From: UTCFX2 sp002050125
GTDB lineage: Bacteria; Chloroflexota; Anaerolineae; Anaerolineales; UBA4823
Reading direction: 5' to 3'
DNA length: 64,000 nucleotides
Assembly (NCBI GenBank): GCA_027494035.1
Contig: JAOSJQ010000001.1
Coordinates: 2,480,001 to 2,544,000 of the forward strand
The position numbers and the translations under genes were made by a program. This document shows, one piece after another, positions 53,141 to 61,672 of the stretch. The notes below the pieces were generated by a model. It saw only the letters and a list, made by a program, of their open reading frames with translations, did not search any database and was not told where the DNA came from. Positions within the stretch are counted from its first letter, which is position 1, and each line of letters starts with the position of its first letter.

Positions 53141-53840
53141 AGTGACCGTGCGGTTCTTTGCCTCGCTGCGCGAGCAGGCTGGCGTAAAGCAGATCGAGTT
53201 GGAACTGGCGCAGCCGACCTCGGTGGGGGAGCTGCGGGCGCTCCTGGCGCAGCGCCTGCCCGGGCTGGAGGCGGCGCTGCGCGCCAGCCTGGCGGCGGTC
53301 AACAACGAATATGCGCTCGACGACGAGCTGATCCCCGCGGGCGCGGAGGTCGCGCTGTTCCCGCCGGTGAGCGGAGGCGGCGCGATCGCCCCGACGATTA
53401 TTGCCATCACCGAAGACGAATTGGACCTGAACGCGCTGCTGGAGCAGATCACGCTTGCCAGCACCGGCGCGGCGTGCGTTTTCAGCGGGATGGTGCGCGG
53501 CGAGACCAGCCGCGGTGAGCCCCACGAAACGGCGTATTTGGAATACGAAGCCTACCAGCCGATGGCGGAAGCCAAGCTGCGCCAGGTGGCGGGGGAAATT
53601 CGAGCGCGCTGGCCCGAGGTGCAGGGGATCGCCATCGTGCAGCGGGTGGGGCGGCTGTACCCGCGCACGCCCACGGTGCTGGTCGCGTGCAGCGCGGCGC
53701 ACCGCGATACGGGCGTGTTCGACGCCGCCCGCTACGCGATCGACCGCTTGAAAGAGATCGTCCCGGTGTGGAAGAAGGAAGTCGGTCCGCAGGGAGAAGC
53801 GTGGGTTGCCGGTGAGTACATCCCCAAGCGCGGCGACTGA
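53133..53840 (+). CDS. moaDE: molybdopterin synthase, MoaD-MoaE fusion
   Basis: Residues 1-85 are MoaD (VRFFASLREQAGV, EVALFPPVSGGG) and about 88-235 are MoaE (ITEDELDLNALLEQI, AACVFSGMVRGETSRG, QRVGRLYPRTPTVLVACSAAHR, PVWKKEV). MoaD needs a free C-terminal Gly-Gly for thiocarboxylation, so the SGGG-AI junction must be cleaved, as reported for the mycobacterial MoaX fusion. It converts cyclic pyranopterin to molybdopterin. Overlaps moaC and the threonine synthase gene. Confidence 0.92.
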   Translation: MNKVTVRFFASLREQAGVKQIELELAQPTSVGELRALLAQRLPGLEAALRASLAAVNNEYALDDELIPAGAEVALFPPVSGGGAIAPTIIAITEDELDLNALLEQITLASTGAACVFSGMVRGETSRGEPHETAYLEYEAYQPMAEAKLRQVAGEIRARWPEVQGIAIVQRVGRLYPRTPTVLVACSAAHRDTGVFDAARYAIDRLKEIVPVWKKEVGPQGEAWVAGEYIPKRGD

Positions 53841-54923
53841 AATCGTCTGCTCGAACTGCGGGCTACCCTACCCGCCGCAGGGCGCGCCCTATCGCTGCCC
53901 GCGCTGCCTGGCGCACTTCGATTTTCCGCGGCTGCCGGGGTTCGATCCGGCGCAGGTGGACGCCTCCCAGCCCGGGATCTGGCGCTACCGGCAGGCTTTT
54001 GGGCTGCCGGCGGACGCTCCGCGGGTGACGCTGGGCGAAGGGAACACGCCTCTGCTGCGCGCGGAGGCGTTCGGGCGGCAGGTTGCGTTCAAGCTCGAAT
54101 TCACCAACCCGAGCGGATCGTTCAAGGACCGCGGCGCCGCGCCGCTGTTGAGCTTTCTGAAAGCGCGCGGGGTGAACGCCGCGGTGGAGGATTCGTCGGG
54201 GAACGCCGGCGCCGCGTTTGCCGCCTACGCCGCGGCGGCTGGGGTGCGCGCCCGCGTGTTCGTGCCCGACTACGCCGCCGGTCCCAAGCGCAAACAGATC
54301 GAAGCTTACGGCGCAGAAGTGGTGCGGATTTTGGGCGCCCGGCAGCAAACGACCGAGGCGGCGCTGCGGGCGGCGGCGGACGGCGCGATTTATGCCAGCC
54401 ACGCCTACCTGCCGCACGGTCTGGCGGGGTACGCCACGATCGCCTACGAGATTTATGAACAGCTCGGCGCGGCGCGGGGAGTGTGCTCTTGCCGGTGGGG
54501 CAGGGCGGGCTGCTGCTGGGGGTTGGGCGCGGTTTTGAAGCGCTGCAGCGCGGCGGTCTGATCGAGCGCCTGCCCGCGCTGGCGGGCGTCCAGGCGCTGG
54601 CGTGCGCGCCGCTCTGGGCGTTGTTCCAATACGGCAGCGCCGGGCTGGGCTGGGTAGCCGAGGGCGAGACGCTGGCGGAAGGGGTGCGGGTGCAAAGCCC
54701 GCTGCGTGGCGACCAGGCGCTGCAGATGGTGCGCAGCAGCGGCGGGACGCTGGTGGCGGTGGACGAACCCGATATCCTACCCGGACAGCGCGCCCTGGCA
54801 GAGCGGGGTCTCTACGTAGAGCCGACCGCGGCGATCGTGTGGAAGGCGCTGGAAACGCTGAGCGCAGAACTGCCCGAACCGATCGTGGTGATCCTGACCG
54901 GATCGGGGCTGAAGACGCCTTAG
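53806..54923 (+). CDS. thrC: threonine synthase-like PLP enzyme (1-nt frameshift)
   Basis: An N-terminal zinc-ribbon-like segment (CSNCGLPYPPQGAPYRCPRC) precedes a fold-type II PLP domain: NPSGSFKDRGA with the PLP lysine, SSGNAGAAFAAYAAAAG and TGSGLKTP. The frame is lost at the G4 run 54476-54479; one extra G restores LLPVGQGGLLLGV (the phosphate-binding glycine loop) and the rest. Reconstructed about 372 residues. TTG 53806 with AGGGAG (53791-53796) is the likely start. Threonine synthesis is the family's usual role; related ammonia-lyases cannot be excluded. Confidence 0.82.
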
Positions 54924-54968
54924 CCATCGGGATTTCTTCTTTATCTTAATCGTACAGGAGCGCACAGA

Positions 54969-56207
54969 ATGCAAGAACGGATCGTGATCACCGGGATGGG
55001 AACCGTCAATCCAATCGGTCATTCGGCGGAGGAAAGCTGGCGCAACGCCCTGGCGGGGGTGTCGGGGGTCGCGCCGATCACGCTGTTCGACCCCTCCAGG
55101 CTGCTGGTGCAGATCGCCTGCGAGGTGAAGAACTTTGACGCAGAGCAATTCCTCGACCCGAAAGACGCCCGCCGGCGCGACCGCTTTGCGCAATTCGCGG
55201 CGGTGGCGGTGAAGGAGGCGCTCGGGCAATCCAGGCTGAACGGGACGGACGGCGCCGGGGAGCGCGTCGGGGTGGTGATCGCGACCGCGATCGGCGGGCT
55301 GCACACGGTGCACGAAATGGAACGTACAATACGCGATGCCGGACCGCGGCGGATGAACCCCTTTTCGATCTCGATGGTGATGGCGAACGGGGCAGCGGCG
55401 CTGACCACCATCGATTACGGTTTTCAGGGACCGAGTTTTTCGCTGGCTTCCGCCTGCGCCACCGGCACGGATGCGATTGGGATCGCCTGGACGCTGATCC
55501 GCGCCGGCGTGATCGACGCTGCGGTCGCCGGAGCGAGCGAAGCCACCGTGACCGAGGTGGGCGTCGCCGCGTTCGACCGGGTGGGCGCGATGTCACGCCG
55601 CAACGACGCCTACGACACCACCCCGGCGCCGTTCGACCGCGACCGGGACGGGCTGGTGATGGGCGAAGGCGCGGCGGTGCTGATTTTGGAGCGCGAGAGC
55701 CACGCCCGCGGGCGCGGCGCGCCGATCCTGGCGGAGCTGGCTGGCTACGGGGCGTCGTCGGATGCGTTTCACATCACTGCCCCGGCTGAGGACGGGTCGG
55801 GCGGGGCGCTGGCGATCCGCCGGGCGCTGGCTTCAGCCGAGATCGAACCCGGGGACGTGGATTACATCAACGCCCACGGGACCGGAACCCGGCTGAACGA
55901 CGTTTCGGAGACGCGCGCCATCAAAGCCGCGTTGGGGGAGGCGGCTTACCGCATCCCGGCTTCGTCCACCAAATCCATGACCGGGCACATGATGGGCGCC
56001 AGCGGCGCGCTCGAAGCGCTGTTCTGCGTGCAGGCGGTGCGCGACGACTGTATCCCGCCCACGATCCACTATCAAAACGCCGACCCCGAATGCGACCTGG
56101 ATTACGTCCCCAACCAGATGCGCGCCCTGAAGGTCAACGTCGCGCTGAGCAATTCGTTCGGTTTTGGCGGGCACAACGCCGTGTTGGTTGTGCGCAAGTA
56201 TGCTTAA
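54969..56207 (+). CDS. fabF: 3-oxoacyl-[acyl-carrier-protein] synthase II
   Basis: A 412-residue elongating ketosynthase. VITGMGTVNPIGHSAEESW, SLASACATGTDAIGIAWTLI with the nucleophilic Cys, INAHGTGTRLND (first His) and STKSMTGHMMGASGALEAL (Lys and second His) are complete. AGGAG ahead of ATG 54969. It extends acyl-ACP by two carbons in fatty acid synthesis. Confidence 0.94.
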   Translation: MQERIVITGMGTVNPIGHSAEESWRNALAGVSGVAPITLFDPSRLLVQIACEVKNFDAEQFLDPKDARRRDRFAQFAAVAVKEALGQSRLNGTDGAGERVGVVIATAIGGLHTVHEMERTIRDAGPRRMNPFSISMVMANGAAALTTIDYGFQGPSFSLASACATGTDAIGIAWTLIRAGVIDAAVAGASEATVTEVGVAAFDRVGAMSRRNDAYDTTPAPFDRDRDGLVMGEGAAVLILERESHARGRGAPILAELAGYGASSDAFHITAPAEDGSGGALAIRRALASAEIEPGDVDYINAHGTGTRLNDVSETRAIKAALGEAAYRIPASSTKSMTGHMMGASGALEALFCVQAVRDDCIPPTIHYQNADPECDLDYVPNQMRALKVNVALSNSFGFGGHNAVLVVRKYA

Positions 56208-56216
56208 CCCGTAACT

Positions 56217-57311
56217 TTACTCAACCCAGGTCAGTTGACCCGTTTCGCGGGTGTCGTAGCCTCCCAGCGCGGCGATCGCTTTGCGCGCCGCCGCGGTTTG
56301 CAGCCAGGCTGCCAGCTTCTCGAACGCCGCGGTTTGGATGCCGGCTTCGGGGATGACCAGGTCGTAGCGCTCGTCGATCACCGGTATGAAATCCAAGCCG
56401 TACGCCAGCGCGGCGGTTTGCAGACCGAAACCGGCGTCCGCGCGCAGTTCGGCGACCGCGCGCGCCGCCTCCGAATGGGTGCGCACCTGGGTCTCGTAGC
56501 CGGCGATCTGGCTGGTTGCGATCCCCAGGCGCCGCAGCGCGGCGTCCAGCCAGACGCGCGTGCCCGAACCTGGCTGGCGGTTGACAAACCGCAAACCGGG
56601 CTGCGCCAGGTCGCTGACCGTGCGCAAACCCAGCGGGTTGCCCCGCGGCGCGATCAGCCCCTGCTTGCGCCAGGCTAGCGTCAGCAGCGCCGTCCGCCGT
56701 CCGGGCAGCACCCGCAGCACGTATGGGAGGTTGTAGCTGTTGGTCTCCGGATCCCACAGGTGGCTGCCCGCTAGGTCGGCTTTGCCTTCCGCCAGCGCGA
56801 TCAGCCCGCCCAGGCTGCCGCAAAAATCCAGGTCGAGGACGTACCCCGGCGCGATCTCGTTGAAATGCGCCGCGATCCACGAGAGCGCCAGGTCGTGGCT
56901 GCCCGAAAAGCGCAGCGCGCCTGCAGGGGCAGGCGTTTCCTGCGCGGCGGACCCGCGCCATTGATCCAGCGCCAGGCGCAGCGCCGTTTCGACTTCGCTG
57001 GGCGAATGCCCAGCGGTGAGCGCTTCGAGCAGGAACGCCTGGGCGCGGTGCACCAGCTTTGCCCGCCGCAGCGGAAGCTCATCGTCTGCGCGCGGCGCAT
57101 ATAAAACGTGCGTCCCCTGCCCGGCGCGGCTGACGACCAGCCCCTGCTCGGCGAGTTCGCGGTAGGCGCGCTGAATCGTGCCGGGGGTGCAGTTCCACTG
57201 GCGGGTCAACTCACGGATCGAAGGCAGCCGGTCGCCGGGTTTGAGCTCGCCGGAAAGGATTTTACTCCTGACGGATTCGACGATCTGCTGGTAAAGGAAA
57301 CGCTCTTTCAC
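56217..57311 (-). CDS. GntR-type regulator fused to a substrate-binding-like domain
   Basis: Residues 1-75 are a GntR winged helix (YQQIVESVRSKILSGELKPG, LPSIRELTRQWNCTPGTIQRA). From about 130 the chain resembles the ligand-binding fold of molybdate/tungstate ABC proteins (FSGSHDLALSWIAAHFNEIAP, GSLGGLIALAEGKADLAGSH, QPGSGTRVWLDAALRRLG, GFGLQTAALAYGLDF). Fusions of this type are predicted metabolite- or oxyanion-responsive repressors. It stands close to the tup transporter genes on the same strand, so it probably regulates them (inference). 364 residues. Confidence 0.85.
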   Translation of the reverse strand: MKERFLYQQIVESVRSKILSGELKPGDRLPSIRELTRQWNCTPGTIQRAYRELAEQGLVVSRAGQGTHVLYAPRADDELPLRRAKLVHRAQAFLLEALTAGHSPSEVETALRLALDQWRGSAAQETPAPAGALRFSGSHDLALSWIAAHFNEIAPGYVLDLDFCGSLGGLIALAEGKADLAGSHLWDPETNSYNLPYVLRVLPGRRTALLTLAWRKQGLIAPRGNPLGLRTVSDLAQPGLRFVNRQPGSGTRVWLDAALRRLGIATSQIAGYETQVRTHSEAARAVAELRADAGFGLQTAALAYGLDFIPVIDERYDLVIPEAGIQTAAFEKLAAWLQTAAARKAIAALGGYDTRETGQLTWVE

Positions 57312-57346
57312 CTGTTAGATTAGCGGGTTCGCCTCCCGCGCGCCGG

Positions 57347-57971
57347 TCAGGCGGACCTTCTGGTAAAGCCCAGGGCAAACGCCAGCGCCATCAACAGCAG
57401 CAGCGGCGCTAGGATGGTGAACACGAAATCCGCGCTGAAGAACAGGAGTTGGTGACCGGTCTTCAGGAAAGCCAGTGCAATGCCGCCCAAGCCGATCAGC
57501 GCGCCGCCCACCCCTGCCCACACAAAGCCCGGAGGCGGCTTTCTTCTGGTTGACGACGGCGAACGGCAAGAGGAAGACGACCAGCCCGGCGATGGAGTGC
57601 ACGATGATCAAGACGATCGTCGCTAACCCGGCTGGACCGGTGAAGCGCGTGATCGCCAGCGCCAGGAAACCGATGACGGCAAAGACCAGGTAGCCCTTCT
57701 CCCACTGCGGGAAGAATTCGCCAATCATCCCGACCGAAAGGCACAGCGGGATCAGCGCAGCGACTGCGACCACCAGCGGGGAATTGAGGACGCTATAGGT
57801 GAGCGCGATCAACAGCAGCCCGGCGACCAGCAGCACGGCGAACGCAGCCAAATAGTAGAGACTGTATTTGCGCTGGGTGGGTTTGTTGGCATATTCCCGG
57901 TAAAAGTACATAATGAGGAAGATCGCAACCAAACCCGTAACAAGCAAAATAAGACGGTCGAATAAGGTCAT
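57347..57971 (-). CDS. polytopic membrane protein of unknown function (1-nt frameshift)
   Basis: From ATG 57971: hydrophobic helices (LILLVTGLVAIFLIMYFY, LYYLAAFAVLLVAGLLLIAL, LVVAVAALIPLCLSVGMI, LVFAVIGFLALAITRF, LATIVLIIVHSIAGLVVFLL), then the frame shifts at the T3 run 57540-57542. Dropping one base gives PPPGFVWAGVGGALIGLGGI and two more helices ending at TGA 57347. About 208 residues, six or seven helices. No family recognised. It sits between the regulator and tupA. Confidence 0.65.
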
Positions 57972-58014
57972 GAGATTGCTCCTTTTCCTAAGCGGATTTA
58001 TGTGAATTATGACA

Positions 58015-58059
58015 CAAAAAACGAGATTCTTCTATGACGTTTGTCACAGAAGAATCTCG
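58015..58059 (-). terminator. rho-independent terminator of tupA
   Basis: CGAGATTCTTCT (58022-58033) pairs exactly with AGAAGAATCTCG (58048-58059). On the - strand the stem is followed by six T, 44 bases beyond the tupA stop. It separates tupA from the membrane protein gene downstream. Confidence 0.88.
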
Positions 58060-58102
58060 GAGCTTCCCGTTTAGGGTTTGAGCCCGGACGGCTGCCCGCC
58101 GG

Positions 58103-59032
58103 CTATTGCGCGCCCGTGGCTTCGCGATAGGACGCCGAATCGGGGATGAACAGCGACTGCCCAAAATCGGCTTTGCCGAACTCGGCGATCTTTTCCTGCA
58201 CCGGCACGGAGATGATCCAATCGATGAAACGCTGCGCGAGTTCAGCCTGGATTTTGGGGTTTTTCGCCGGATTGACCGCGATCACCCCGTAGGGGTTGAA
58301 CATCAACGGGTCGCCTTCGACCAGCAGAACCAGGTCGAGCCCGGTCTTCAGGCGCGCCAGGTAGGTGGCGCGGTCGCTGAGGGTGTAAGCCTGCTGCTCG
58401 TTTGCCATGGTGAGCACCTCGCCCATGCCCTGCCCGGAGGAGACGTACCAATCGCCGGCTGGTTCGATCCCGGCAGCCTTCCAGATCGCTTTCTCTTTGA
58501 TGTGGGTGCCTGAATCGTCGCCGCGCGAGATAAAGGTCGCTTTTGCTTCGGCGATTTTGGTGAACGCTTCGGTGACGTTGGTCAGACCCTTGATCCCCGC
58601 GGGATCGCTTTTAGGTCCGACGATGATGAAGTCGTTGTACATGACGTCTTCACGCCGGACGCCGTCGCCGTTCTTCATAAACTCGTCCTCACGGGCGCGC
58701 GAGTGCACCAGCAGCACGTCCGCGTTCCCGTCCACGCCGAGTTGGAGCGCCTGACCCGTGCCAACCGCGATCACATCGACCACCACCCCGGCTTCACGCT
58801 CGAAGTCGGGCAGGATGAAACCGAGCAAGCCGGAATCATCGGTGGAAGTGGTCGTCGCCAGCACCAGGTGTCCCGCCTGCCCGGGCACGGGCTGTTCCGG
58901 GGCTGCTGGGGGCGGCGCTGGCGGTTCGGTTGCGCTGGGCGCCTGGGTGGGCGTGGCGGGGGCGGCGCAGGCGGATAGCAAAATCGCCATCAAAATGATG
59001 GTGGAAACGATCGAGCTAATTTTCTTTAACAT
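58103..59032 (-). CDS. tupA: tungstate/molybdate-type ABC transporter substrate-binding lipoprotein
   Basis: A 309-residue lipoprotein (lipobox LLSAC), with a Pro-rich linker. LATTTSTDDSGLLGF is the TupA oxyanion-binding N-terminal motif; FISRGDDSGTHIKEKAIWKAAG and YTLSDRATYL complete the ligand pocket. This matches the tungstate-specific TupA group more than ModA. The order here is tupB, tupC, tupA on the - strand, followed by the predicted regulator, fitting a tungsto- or molybdoenzyme supply system with moaC and moaDE nearby. Confidence 0.9.
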   Translation of the reverse strand: MLKKISSIVSTIILMAILLSACAAPATPTQAPSATEPPAPPPAAPEQPVPGQAGHLVLATTTSTDDSGLLGFILPDFEREAGVVVDVIAVGTGQALQLGVDGNADVLLVHSRAREDEFMKNGDGVRREDVMYNDFIIVGPKSDPAGIKGLTNVTEAFTKIAEAKATFISRGDDSGTHIKEKAIWKAAGIEPAGDWYVSSGQGMGEVLTMANEQQAYTLSDRATYLARLKTGLDLVLLVEGDPLMFNPYGVIAVNPAKNPKIQAELAQRFIDWIISVPVQEKIAEFGKADFGQSLFIPDSASYREATGAQ

Positions 59033-59112
59033 AGTTTCTCCTTAGATTTCTTCGAAAGTTGGTTAGATTACCTTGTAATCAGCTTTTTCAGACGGTTAAC
59101 CCGCTGGTAAAC

Positions 59113-59874
59113 TCAATAAATCATGTCTCCGGCGATAAAGGCGCGCGTGCGCGGGTCCGTCGGGAAGTTGAAAAAGGCTTCGGTGGGGGCGTTCTCGATG
59201 ATTTTGCCGTCGAGCAGGAACGCGATGCGGTTTGCCAGGCGGCGCGCCTGGAAGATGTTGTGCGTGACCAGGATGATGGTCATGCGGTGCGCCGCGTTCA
59301 AGCGCTGGATGATCTTCTCGATCAGGTTGACGTTGTACGGGTCGAGGTTGGCGGTTGGCTCATCGAGCAGCAGCACGCTGGGCGCGAGCGCCATGGCGCG
59401 CGCCAGCGCGACGCGCTGCGCCTCCCCGCCGGAGAGGGTGCGCGCCCGCTGGCGGGCTAACCCGTCCATCCCCACCTCTTCCAGGACGGCTTGGATGGTC
59501 TCGCGCGCGCGGTCGCTGCGGCGCAGCTTCAACCCGTAAAGCACGTTGTCGTACACGCTGCGGTCCAGCAGCATCGGGCGCTGGAAGACCGTCGTGACGC
59601 GCCGGCGGATTTCGAGCGGAACCGTCTGACCCGGGCTGAACGCGGCGCCCTCGTAGTGCAGTTCGCCCTGGCTGGGCGGCTCGAGGAAGTTGAGCAGCCG
59701 CAGCAGCGTGCTTTTGCCCGAGCCGCTCGGTCCAACCAGCCCGAACACTTCGCCGGGATAGATGTCGAGCGCTTCGATGTCGAGCACGCGCCGTTCCGCG
59801 TACTCTTTCACCAGCCCGCGCATCTGATAGACCGGATCCGCTGCTGAATAACGCTCAGGCTGCGGAGCGCTCAT
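59113..59874 (-). CDS. tupC: ABC transporter ATP-binding protein, tungstate/molybdate type
   Basis: A 253-residue ATPase: GLVGPSGSGKSTLLRLLNF (Walker A), TLSGGEAQRVALARAMA (signature), VLLLDEPTANLDP (Walker B) and LVTHNIFQARRLA (H loop). It overlaps the permease gene by four bases and energises the TupAB system. Confidence 0.92.
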   Translation of the reverse strand: MSAPQPERYSAADPVYQMRGLVKEYAERRVLDIEALDIYPGEVFGLVGPSGSGKSTLLRLLNFLEPPSQGELHYEGAAFSPGQTVPLEIRRRVTTVFQRPMLLDRSVYDNVLYGLKLRRSDRARETIQAVLEEVGMDGLARQRARTLSGGEAQRVALARAMALAPSVLLLDEPTANLDPYNVNLIEKIIQRLNAAHRMTIILVTHNIFQARRLANRIAFLLDGKIIENAPTEAFFNFPTDPRTRAFIAGDMIY

Positions 59875-60532
59875 GTTTCGAACCCCCTTCCCTGCAGACG
59901 CAGCATGGCGAGGTTGGCGATAAACGCCAGGAACAGCAGGAAAAAGCCCAGCGCGAGCGCCAGCTCGAAATTGCCCTTGCGCGTCTCCAAAACGATCGCG
60001 GTGGTCAGCACGCGCGTGCGCCCTCGATGTTGCCGCCTACGAGCATCACCGCGCCGACCTCGGAGATGATGCTGCCAAAACCGGCGATGATCGAGACGAT
60101 CACGCCCAGGCGCGCTTCGGAAAGGATCGTGACCGCCGCCTGGCGGCGGGTCGCGCCGAGGGCGCTGAGCTGCAGGCGCAGTTGCGGGTCGACCGCCATC
60201 ACGGCAGCCATCGTAAAGCCCGCCACGAGCGGAAAAGCGATGATGATCTGAGCCACGATCATCGCCTCGGGGGTGAAAAGCTGCGGGACGAGGGGCAGGT
60301 TGTACCTGCCGAGCAAGCCGTTGCGCGAAAGGATCACATAGACGAACAGCCCGATCACCACCGGCGGGAAGCCCATGCCGGTGTAGAGCAGGGCGGCGGC
60401 GAGCTTGCGCCCGGGGAAGCGCGCCAGCCCGACCACCGCGCCGATCGGCACCCCGATCAGGGTGCTGATCACCAGCGCGATGCCGGACACTCTGAGCGAC
60501 AGCAGGACGATTTCTGAAAATTCCGAGGACAT
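59871..60532 (-). CDS. tupB: ABC transporter permease, tungstate/molybdate type (1-nt frameshift)
   Basis: From ATG 60532 the protein has several membrane helices and the conserved loop QLSALGATRRQAAVTILSEARLG (EAA motif) that contacts the ATPase, then IIAGFGSIISEVGAVMLVGGNIEG. At the three-base run 60021-60023 the frame is lost; one extra G restores RTRVLTTAIVLETRKGNFEL and a final helix to a stop at 59871. About 220 residues. Start choice avoids ten extra residues with no Shine-Dalgarno. Confidence 0.88.
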
Positions 60533-60657
60533 GCACCAGCCCCTATAGTTGTATCGGCGCAAGTATACTATACCTGCAGCCGATTTGTCTGTGGAACTCT
60601 AGCAGGGAATGGCGAAAAAAATGAGCTGAACCCATCCTGCGGGCTGCCCCTCCCAAA

Positions 60658-60703
60658 CCCTCCCCAAATCCGTACGATTTTCACTGTACGGATTTGGGGA
60701 GGG
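60658..60703. repeat. perfect palindromic repeat, copy 2
   Basis: CCCTCCCCAAATCCGTAC (60658-60675) and GTACGGATTTGGGGAGGG (60686-60703) are exact inverse complements with a ten-base loop. CAGGGTGGGGTCG follows as in copy 1 at 31300, and GGCGAAAAA precedes it. The rest of the 60533-60880 gap shows no gene. Confidence 0.75.
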
Positions 60704-60880
60704 CAGGGTGGGGTCGGAATTTCAGAAAATCGCGATTTTGCCGGCAGCAGCATCCCCCCATCTGGTAAAATTGACCCCAGGTCGATTGTTCAATTTTGTA
60801 GAATATCGGAACAGATGGAGCGCAAGATACTCGACAATGGGTGGGGTGTTTAGCGTTCCCTTCGTTCCAGGAGGAACTGG

Positions 60881-61645
60881 ATGAGCGTTACGGAAACGGA
60901 AATTCCGGAGATGGTCAGCCCGGAAGATTTTGCCCGCCGTCTCGGTCTGACTTTTACCAATGCGCTGCTGCTGCAGCGGGCTTTGACCCACCGCTCCTAC
61001 CTGAACGAGCACCCCGAGGCGTTGGAGGACAACGAGCGCCTCGAATTTTTGGGCGACGCCGTGTTGGACTTTCTAGTGGGCGCCTGGCTGTACAACCGCT
61101 TCCCCGAGATGAGCGAGGGCGAGTTGACGCGCTTGCGCTCGGCGCTGGTGCGCACCGAGCAGTTGGCGGACTTCGCGCACGCCCAGGGGTACGGAGCGGC
61201 GCTGCGGCTGGGACGCGGCGAAAGCCTGGCGGGCGGTCGTCAGCGGACGGCGCTGCTTTGTGCGACCTTCGAAGCGATGGTGGGCGCGCTCTACCTGGAC
61301 GGCGGGTTCGAAGCCGTCCGGCGCTATGTCGAGCCGCTGCTGGCGCCCGCGGTGAAGCAGATTTTGGCTTCCCACCGCGAGCACGACGCCAAGAGCCGGC
61401 TGCAGGAACGCGTACAGGCGCACGGCTATCCGCCGCCGCAGTATCGCACCATCGCCGCCTACGGTCCGGAACACAGCATGACCTTCGAAGTCGAAGTATT
61501 GGTGAACGAACGGGTGCTGGCGCGGGGCAAGGGAACCAGCAAACAGACGGCGGCGCAGGCAGCCGCTCAACTGGCGCTCGACGATCTTTCGTTCGATGCG
61601 CTGGGCGAAGCGGCGCAGCGCGCCAAAACCGTTCCTGAAACTTAA
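60881..61645 (+). CDS. rnc: ribonuclease III
   Basis: A 254-residue dsRNA endonuclease. NERLEFLGDAVLDFLVG is the catalytic signature (Glu and Asp), followed by the second acidic site LLCATFEAMVGALYLDGG; residues about 175-245 form the dsRNA-binding domain (KSRLQERVQAHG, GKGTSKQTAAQAAAQLAL). AGGAGG precedes ATG 60881. It processes rRNA and other double-stranded RNAs; rnc followed by smc is a common gene order. Confidence 0.95.
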   Translation: MSVTETEIPEMVSPEDFARRLGLTFTNALLLQRALTHRSYLNEHPEALEDNERLEFLGDAVLDFLVGAWLYNRFPEMSEGELTRLRSALVRTEQLADFAHAQGYGAALRLGRGESLAGGRQRTALLCATFEAMVGALYLDGGFEAVRRYVEPLLAPAVKQILASHREHDAKSRLQERVQAHGYPPPQYRTIAAYGPEHSMTFEVEVLVNERVLARGKGTSKQTAAQAAAQLALDDLSFDALGEAAQRAKTVPET

Positions 61646-61672
61646 ACCTGTCTGAAGGAAACATCCATCGAG

